Source: Oricola thermophila
GTDB taxonomy: Bacteria; Pseudomonadota; Alphaproteobacteria; Rhizobiales; Rhizobiaceae
Length of the DNA stretch: 64,000 nt
Assembly: GCF_013358405.1 (NCBI RefSeq)
Contig: NZ_CP054836.1
Span: forward strand, 3,348,001-3,412,000
Reading direction: 5' to 3'
Shown here piece after piece: positions 58,727-64,000 of this stretch. Every line of letters begins with the position of its first letter. Within the stretch, counting starts at the first letter, position 1. Below the pieces are notes generated by a model. The model ran no database searches. It saw only the letters and a program-made list of their open reading frames with translations, and had not been told where the DNA came from. The translations under genes were made by a program, and so were the position numbers.

Positions 58727-59242
58727 ATGCTCACAAGAAAAAGAGTTTTTGCGGGAATGCTGGCGGCGGGGCTTCTGGCTGGCGCCACGGCGGGTGCCGC
58801 AGCCCAGACGCCGACGCGCATCGGCGAGTTCAAGGACTGGGGTGCCTTCAGCTACGATTCCGGCAACGGCAAGGTCTGTTACGCACTTTCGGTGCCGACA
58901 TCGAAGCAACCGGCCAATGTCAATCACGGGGACAATTTCTTTCTCGTGACCCAGCGCACCAGGCAGAACGTGACCTACGAGCCGCAGTTCATGGCCGGCT
59001 ACAATCTGCGCGAAGGCTCCAAGGTGACAGTCAGCGTCGACGGCCAGGAGTTCGTATTCTTCACCAAGGACAATTCCGCCTGGGTTGAGAACGCGGCGCA
59101 GGAGCCGGCGCTGGTCGCCGCGATGAAGGCGGGCACGAAGATGACCGTCAAGGCAACATCTCGGCGCGGCACCAACACGACCTATGAATATTCGCTGTCA
59201 GGCGTGACGGCCGCGCTCAACGCCATTCAGGATTGCAAGTAG
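58727..59242 (+). CDS. Invasion-associated locus B (IalB) family secreted protein
   Basis: A 171-residue protein with a Sec signal (KRVFAGMLAAGLLAGATAGA, cleavage near AAAQTP). The mature domain is IalB-like: IGEFKDWGAFSYDSGNGKVC, SVPTSKQPANV, and a C-terminal Cys after AALNAIQDCK that likely pairs with the first. IalB affects erythrocyte invasion in Bartonella, but the family is common in free-living Rhizobiales with unknown function. TAGGAA precedes the ATG. Confidence 0.88.
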   Translation: MLTRKRVFAGMLAAGLLAGATAGAAAQTPTRIGEFKDWGAFSYDSGNGKVCYALSVPTSKQPANVNHGDNFFLVTQRTRQNVTYEPQFMAGYNLREGSKVTVSVDGQEFVFFTKDNSAWVENAAQEPALVAAMKAGTKMTVKATSRRGTNTTYEYSLSGVTAALNAIQDCK

Positions 59243-59366
59243 CCGCCAGCGACTGCTGCGAACCGCAGGCCGGGCGGAAGCCGGGCGCGTTGGCGTGTCG
59301 GTGACGAGGTGACGGCGCACGCAAGCTGTGATACAGCGCTGCCTTCGCAGACCAAATGGAACGAAA

Positions 59367-60602
59367 ATGGCGGTTTCCCTGGACCTGACCGACAATTCGG
59401 CGCGTGAGGCGCTCGCTGCATCGGCGCGCGCGAACACGGTCGAGATGCCGACATTGATCGGCCTTACACGTCCTCAGCTCGCCGAGACGCTGAAACAGGC
59501 CGGCGTGCCCGAACGGCAGGTCAGGATGCGGGTGCAGCAGCTGTGGCACTGGCTCTATGTGCGCGGCGTATCCGATTTCGACGACATGACGAACGTGTCG
59601 AAAGACCTGCGCGCCATGCTGAAGGAGAACTTCTCCATTGCACGGCCGGAGATCGTCGAGGAACAGGTTTCCGCCGACGGCACCCGCAAGTGGCTGCTGC
59701 GCTTTCCGTCGCGCGGCGCCGGCAGGCCGGTCGAGGTCGAGACCGTCTACATCCCGGAAGAGGGGCGCGGCACGCTGTGCGTTTCCAGCCAGGTCGGTTG
59801 CACGTTGACCTGCACCTTCTGTCATACCGGCACGCAGCGCCTGGTGCGCAACCTGACCTCGGAGGAGATCGTCTCGCAGCTCCTGCTCGCGCGCGACCGG
59901 CTTGGCGACTTCCCGGACCGGGACACGCCGCAGGGCGCCATCGTGCCGTCGGAAGGGCGGAAGGTCTCCAATGTCGTGATGATGGGCATGGGCGAACCGC
60001 TCTACAACTACGACAATGTCCGCGATGCCCTGCTGGTTTTCGCCGATGGTGACGGGCTGTCGCTTTCGAAACGCCGGATCACGCTATCGACCTCCGGTGT
60101 CGTGCCCGGCATCGTCAGGATCGGCGAGGAGACCGGCGTCATGCTGGCGATCTCGCTGCACGCGACAAACGACGCGTTGCGCGACGAACTGGTGCCAATC
60201 AACAAGAAGTACCCGCTGAAGGAACTGCTGGACGCCTGTCGTGCCTATCCCGGCCTGTCGAACGCGCGGCGCATCACCTTCGAATATGTCATGCTCAAGG
60301 GCGTCAATGACAGCCTTGCCGACGCGAAGGAGCTGGTTCGCCTGCTGAAGGGCATTCCCGCCAAGATCAACCTGATCCCGTTCAACAAGTGGCCGGGCTC
60401 CGCCTATGAGTGTTCCGACTGGGAGCAGATCGAGAAATTCGCCGACTTCATCAACGCCAATGGCTATGCGTCGCCGATCCGGACGCCGCGCGGCCAGGAC
60501 ATCCTGGCCGCCTGCGGGCAGCTGAAGTCGGCCTCCGAGCGAATGAAGAAGACCGAGCGGCTTGCCTACGAGGCGATGATGATCGCCGGGCACGGCGACT
60601 GA
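59367..60602 (+). CDS. rlmN: Dual-specificity 23S rRNA/tRNA adenine-C2 methyltransferase RlmN
   Basis: A 411-residue radical-SAM enzyme methylating A2503 of 23S rRNA and A37 of some tRNAs. The cluster-binding CxxxCxxC motif is [14 protein letters not shown], and the second catalytic Cys is in [27 protein letters not shown] and [19 protein letters not shown] are typical. ATG 59367 is preferred over GTG 59328. Confidence 0.96.
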   Translation: MAVSLDLTDNSAREALAASARANTVEMPTLIGLTRPQLAETLKQAGVPERQVRMRVQQLWHWLYVRGVSDFDDMTNVSKDLRAMLKENFSIARPEIVEEQVSADGTRKWLLRFPSRGAGRPVEVETVYIPEEGRGTLCVSSQVGCTLTCTFCHTGTQRLVRNLTSEEIVSQLLLARDRLGDFPDRDTPQGAIVPSEGRKVSNVVMMGMGEPLYNYDNVRDALLVFADGDGLSLSKRRITLSTSGVVPGIVRIGEETGVMLAISLHATNDALRDELVPINKKYPLKELLDACRAYPGLSNARRITFEYVMLKGVNDSLADAKELVRLLKGIPAKINLIPFNKWPGSAYECSDWEQIEKFADFINANGYASPIRTPRGQDILAACGQLKSASERMKKTERLAYEAMMIAGHGD

Positions 60603-60608
60603 CCGGTA

Positions 60609-61253
60609 TCAGCGCCCCTCCGTCAGCAGGATCTTGACCGCGAATGCCGAGAAGACGCCGGCCATCAGCCAGTCGATGGTCCGGGTGACGACCGGCCTCT
60701 TCCGCAGCGTTTCCGACATCCAGCCGGCTGCCAGCACCATGGCCGAGGTGATCGGGATGGCGATGACGATAAACATCGCGCCGAGGAAGAAGAACTTGCC
60801 CGCGGCGGCCGGATCGCCGGTCGCGACGAATTGCGGCAGGAAGGTCATGAAGAACAGGATGATCTTCGGATTGAGCAGGTTGATGCCGATGCCGGTGAGG
60901 AAACTCGCGCCGACATGCGGGGCCTGCCGCTTCTCGGTCTCAACGGTCAGCGAGGAGCCGCGGCGAATCGCGTCGACTGCCAGCCAGACAAGATAGGCGG
61001 CGCCGGCCACCTTCAGCGCGGTGAAGGCGGCGGGCGCGGCGACGATCAGGGCCGACAGGCCAAGCGCGACCATCGAGGTGTGGATGGCGACGCCGGCATA
61101 GGCGCCGAACATGCAGGCGAAGCCTGCGGCGCGGCCCTGGCTCAGCGTGCGCGAGACGAAAAGCGTCATGTCGGGGCCGGGGGTGATCGCAAGGACGATG
61201 GCGGCGGCGGAGAATGCGGCCAGTGTCGGCCAGTCGGGAATGAAGGCGGGCAT
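60609..61253 (-). CDS. LysE/RhtB-family amino-acid exporter
   Basis: A 214-residue translocator with six hydrophobic helices. It has the family signatures AAIVLAITPGPDMTLFVSRT near the N-terminus and GIGINLLNPKIILFFMTFLP in the middle. Exporters of this family extrude lysine, homoserine, threonine or similar; the substrate is unknown. It is convergent with rlmN and divergent from the PAP2 gene. Confidence 0.93.
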   Translation of the reverse strand: MPAFIPDWPTLAAFSAAAIVLAITPGPDMTLFVSRTLSQGRAAGFACMFGAYAGVAIHTSMVALGLSALIVAAPAAFTALKVAGAAYLVWLAVDAIRRGSSLTVETEKRQAPHVGASFLTGIGINLLNPKIILFFMTFLPQFVATGDPAAAGKFFFLGAMFIVIAIPITSAMVLAAGWMSETLRKRPVVTRTIDWLMAGVFSAFAVKILLTEGR

Positions 61254-61350
61254 GTTCGTGAACGTGTTTCGCGAGGTGTGGTGCCCCGCACTTGCGGGCC
61301 GCGGCGCACCATGCCACAGGGAAAACCGAAACGACAAGGACCAAGACATC

Positions 61351-62190
61351 TTGCCCGCCGAACGTCCCAGAAATCCATTCGGACCGTTTTCCGATCCGCT
61401 TGTCGCAACCGCCGCGCTGGCGATCTGGTTCGTGCTGCTCCTGCGATTCCAGTCGGCGCCGGAACTCGATCTTGCAGCCGCGCGGTGGTTTTTCGACGCG
61501 GCGGCATGTGCTGCAAGCGAGCGGGCTGGCGGACAGTATTGCGAAGGCTTCACGCTGGGTGCCCATCCGCTTCTTTCCCTCGTTCGCGAAGCGCTCCATC
61601 CGCTGCCGGTGGCGCTCGGCATCGTGATGCTGGTCGCAATCCTGGTCCAGTTGGGAATGGGCAAGCGGTGGCGCGACGCCGGCATAAGGGTGCAGACGGT
61701 CCTGGTTTCCACCCTCGTCCTGGGCCCCGGCCTCGTTGTCAACGGCATCCTGAAAGCCCACTGGGGGCGGCCGCGGCCCTGGATGACCGAGGATTTCGGC
61801 GGATGGCTTTCCTTCGTCGAGGCTGGCGTCAAGACCGACCTGTGCTCGTCAAACTGTTCCTTTGTCTCCGGCGAGGCGGCCACGGCCGGCTGGCTGATGT
61901 GCCTGGCGCTGGTGCTTGCGGTACGGCGCTATGCATGGCCGGCGCTGGCCATCGGCACGGTCTCGGTCTTCATGGCAGGGTTGCGGGTGGCATTCGGCGC
62001 GCATTATCTCTCTGACGCGGTTCTCGGCTATACGATGACCGTCGCGATCTTTGTCGTGCTGGCCGCCATTGCCGAATGGAGCGTGTCGCGACGGGACCGA
62101 AATCCGGATTCCGCTTGCGCCATCGAAGAAACGCAATATGGTGCGCGCGATTTTCCCGCTTCCAACCGACCTGGAAACACATCGAAATGA
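61351..62190 (+). CDS. PAP2-family membrane phosphatase (lipid phosphatase type)
   Basis: A 279-residue protein with six hydrophobic segments. The phosphatase motifs are KAHWGRPRP, then [13 protein letters not shown] and [13 protein letters not shown]. The second motif has VSGE in place of the canonical PSGH. Lipid A phosphatases and undecaprenyl-pyrophosphate phosphatases share this fold. The length, the early [11 protein letters not shown] segment and the membrane topology fit the LpxE/LpxF-like group, but the substrate is not certain. The only suitable start is TTG 61351, 10 nt after AAGGA. The stop overlaps the argG start (ATGA). Confidence 0.78.
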   Translation: MPAERPRNPFGPFSDPLVATAALAIWFVLLLRFQSAPELDLAAARWFFDAAACAASERAGGQYCEGFTLGAHPLLSLVREALHPLPVALGIVMLVAILVQLGMGKRWRDAGIRVQTVLVSTLVLGPGLVVNGILKAHWGRPRPWMTEDFGGWLSFVEAGVKTDLCSSNCSFVSGEAATAGWLMCLALVLAVRRYAWPALAIGTVSVFMAGLRVAFGAHYLSDAVLGYTMTVAIFVVLAAIAEWSVSRRDRNPDSACAIEETQYGARDFPASNRPGNTSK

Positions 62191-63413
62191 GTGCCGCATA
62201 CAAAGACGTCAAAAAGGTCGTTCTCGCCTATTCGGGCGGACTCGACACCTCCATCATCCTGAAATGGCTGCAGACCGAACTGGGCGCGGAGGTCGTCACC
62301 TTCACGGCCGATCTCGGCCAGGGCGACGAACTGGAACCCGCGCGCAAGAAGGCCGAGATGCTCGGCATCAGGGAAATATACATCGAGGACCTGCGGGAAG
62401 AGTTCATCCGCGACTTCGTCTTTCCGATGTTCCGCGCCAATGCCGTCTATGAGGGCATCTATCTGCTCGGAACCTCCATCGCCCGGCCGCTGATCTCCAA
62501 GCGCCTCGTCGAAATCGCCGAGGAAACCGGTGCCGACGCCATTGCCCACGGCGCGACCGGCAAGGGCAACGACCAGGTCCGCTTCGAACTGTCGGCCTAC
62601 GCGCTCAATCCGGACATCAAGGTGATCGCGCCGTGGCGCGACTGGTCCTTCAAGTCGCGCACCGACCTGCTGAACTTCGCCCGCGACCACCAGATCCCGG
62701 TGCCGAAGGACAAGCAGGGCGAAGCGCCGTTCTCCGTCGACGCGAACATGTTGCACTCCTCCTCGGAGGGCAAGGTGCTCGAAGACCCGTGGGAGGAGGC
62801 GCCAGAATATGTCCACATGCGTACCGTCTCGCCGATGGACGCGCCGGACGAGGCGACCGAGATCGAGATCGAGTTCAAGGGCGGCGACGCCGTGGCGCTG
62901 AACGGCAAGGCGATGAGTCCGGCTACGCTGTTCGCCACGCTCAACGATCTCGGCCGGGACAACGGCATCGGCCGCATCGACCTGGTGGAGAACCGCTTCG
63001 TTGGCATGAAGTCCCGCGGCGTCTACGAAACGCCGGGCGGCACCATCCTGCTCCACGCCCATCGCGCGATGGAATCGATCACGCTCGACCGCGGCGCGAT
63101 GCATCTGAAGGACGAGCTGATGCCGCGCTACGCGGAGCTGATCTACAACGGCTTCTGGTTCTCGCCGGAACGGGAGATGCTCCAGGCGGCCATCGATCAC
63201 AGCCAGAAGGACGTCGAGGGCACGGTCAGGCTGAAGCTCTACAAGGGCAACGTCATCACCACGGGTCGCAAGTCGCCGAAATCGCTCTACTCGGAGGAAC
63301 TCGTGACGTTCGAGGACGATCACGGTGCCTACGACCAGAAGGACGCTGCCGGCTTCATCCGCCTCAACGCGCTCCGGCTGCGCACGCTCGCCAAGCGCCG
63401 CCGCGACAGCTAG
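62187..63413 (+). CDS. argG: Argininosuccinate synthase
   Basis: A 408-residue enzyme joining citrulline and aspartate in arginine synthesis. The ATP-pyrophosphatase P-loop is [49 protein letters not shown] and [18 protein letters not shown] are diagnostic. ATG 62187 overlaps the PAP2 stop by 4 nt, so argG is translationally coupled to an unrelated membrane gene. Confidence 0.97.
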   Translation: MSAAYKDVKKVVLAYSGGLDTSIILKWLQTELGAEVVTFTADLGQGDELEPARKKAEMLGIREIYIEDLREEFIRDFVFPMFRANAVYEGIYLLGTSIARPLISKRLVEIAEETGADAIAHGATGKGNDQVRFELSAYALNPDIKVIAPWRDWSFKSRTDLLNFARDHQIPVPKDKQGEAPFSVDANMLHSSSEGKVLEDPWEEAPEYVHMRTVSPMDAPDEATEIEIEFKGGDAVALNGKAMSPATLFATLNDLGRDNGIGRIDLVENRFVGMKSRGVYETPGGTILLHAHRAMESITLDRGAMHLKDELMPRYAELIYNGFWFSPEREMLQAAIDHSQKDVEGTVRLKLYKGNVITTGRKSPKSLYSEELVTFEDDHGAYDQKDAAGFIRLNALRLRTLAKRRRDS

Positions 63414-63416
63414 CGG

Positions 63417-64000
63417 TCACGCCGCCGGTGCCGGATCGACCGGCACCGGTTCGTTCGCGTCCGACTCCTCGCGTTCGGCTCTTGCAGCGGCGCGCCTGTA
63501 GAACAGGTAGGCCGAGACCGCGATCACACCCATTGCCGGGATTATGGTGGCGACGGACAGCACGGGGTCACCGATCCATGCGCCGATCGTGCCGGCAACC
63601 AGCCCCGTTCCGATCTGGAAGAAACCGGTCATCGCCGAAGCCTGCCCCGCAATATGGGGAAAGGGACGCATGCCGGCCATCATCATGAAGGGCATCATCA
63701 GGGCGACGCCGAAGGAATAGAGGGAGACCGGCAGCATCACGGTCAGGAGCGATGTGCCGAGCAGGTATGGCGCGGCAGCGAGGCAGAGGCTGCCCGTGAA
63801 TATGAGAACGAGGCCGGGCATGACCGCCTGGCGCGGCGTGATCCAGCGCATCAACACACGGAAGGTCACCGATCCGGCCAGGAACATGCCCGACTGGAAC
63901 AGCATGGAGAATCCGAACTGCGTCGGCGTCAGTCCGACCGTGTCGATGAGCACGAAGGGCAGCATGGTGGCGAGCGCGTAGAAGACGCCGATACCGCAGG
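63417..64000 (-). CDS. MFS multidrug efflux transporter, Bcr/CflA-like (5' part outside window)
   Basis: The last 194 codons of a major facilitator transporter run off the window's right end; the start is not visible. About five membrane helices are present (FGFSMLFQSGMFLAGSVTFR, VMPGLVLIFTGSLCLAAAPY and others). PFPHIAGQASAMTGFFQIGTG is the motif typical of Bcr/CflA drug efflux proteins. The C-terminus is short and acidic. A 10-bp perfect GC hairpin (63425-63449) falls in its last codons, 3 nt from argG's convergent stop. Confidence 0.88.
   Translation of the reverse strand, partial: CGIGVFYALATMLPFVLIDTVGLTPTQFGFSMLFQSGMFLAGSVTFRVLMRWITPRQAVMPGLVLIFTGSLCLAAAPYLLGTSLLTVMLPVSLYSFGVALMMPFMMMAGMRPFPHIAGQASAMTGFFQIGTGLVAGTIGAWIGDPVLSVATIIPAMGVIAVSAYLFYRRAAARAEREESDANEPVPVDPAPAA

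Overview
The window is a GC-rich, gene-dense chromosomal segment from an alphaproteobacterium, most likely of the Hyphomicrobiales (Rhizobiales). The pointers are the ImuB-DnaE2 mutasome, glnK-amtB-tesB next to ubiH-like and ftsK genes, a heme operon carrying a mitofilin (Mic60)-like gene between hemD and hemY, a sqdB/sqdD/sqdC-like sulfolipid gene set, a ccmABCDG cluster, an IalB-like secreted protein and DUF2794. No plasmid, phage or transposon backbone, CRISPR array or rRNA operon is visible. One tRNA gene (tRNA-Gly, GCC anticodon) is present. Genus and species cannot be given from the sequence alone.

Layout. 1-4415: end of imuB and complete imuC/dnaE2 (error-prone translesion synthesis). 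4415-7891: tRNA-Gly with its terminator, a YbaK/ProX editing-domain protein, a CnoX-like thioredoxin, a Lon-N domain protein, a Trm112-like protein and a TetR regulator. 7895-12110: ubiH-like hydroxylase, tesB, and glnK-amtB behind a sigma-54-type promoter. 12280-18476: ftsK (with a CtrA-like box upstream), lolA, xthA, a cyclic-nucleotide-binding protein, an OmpR-type response regulator and an L,D-transpeptidase-like protein. 18473-22132 (minus strand): DUF1761, then tsaD-gpsA-EVE-methyltransferase. 22247-28415: hemC-hemD-mic60-hemY, then terB-like and glutamine amidotransferase genes. 28412-32277: MFS exporter, YggT, DUF167, inorganic pyrophosphatase, a secreted protein and a GNAT. 32436-35359 (minus): ccmABCDG cytochrome c maturation cluster, with a hexanucleotide microsatellite coding for nine Thr-Glu pairs at the start of CcmG.

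35662-41686: acnA, then a GAF-Fis regulator, an aldehyde dehydrogenase and DUF779. Two near-identical palindromes lie upstream of the regulator and the dehydrogenase, and the cassette is bracketed by a 29-nt duplicated terminator hairpin. 41690-42534 is an AT-richer patch holding one orphan membrane protein and a possible gene remnant. 42535-46020: a hypothetical gene, a NemR/AcuR-like TetR regulator with its operator and an MDR reductase, then SoxR with a soxbox and a VOC protein. 46017-49577: sulfoquinovosyl lipid synthesis genes (sqdC-, sqdD- and sqdB-like), interrupted by an opposite-strand Nudix gene. 49770-53055: DUF1223, DUF2794, a GNAT and a Bax-inhibitor-1 protein. 53056-56996: YbbP/YbbA-type ABC system divergent from a TesA-like esterase. 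57133-60602: ThpR, pterin dehydratase, YkvA, IalB-like protein and RlmN. 60609-64000: LysE exporter, PAP2 phosphatase overlapping argG, and an incomplete MFS efflux pump.

Most of the window is conserved housekeeping chromosome. I saw no convincing wholly new system. The observations most worth following are the paired palindromes and duplicated terminators around the aldehyde dehydrogenase cassette, the coding microsatellite in ccmG, the AT-rich orphan locus, and the Nudix gene inside the sulfolipid locus.
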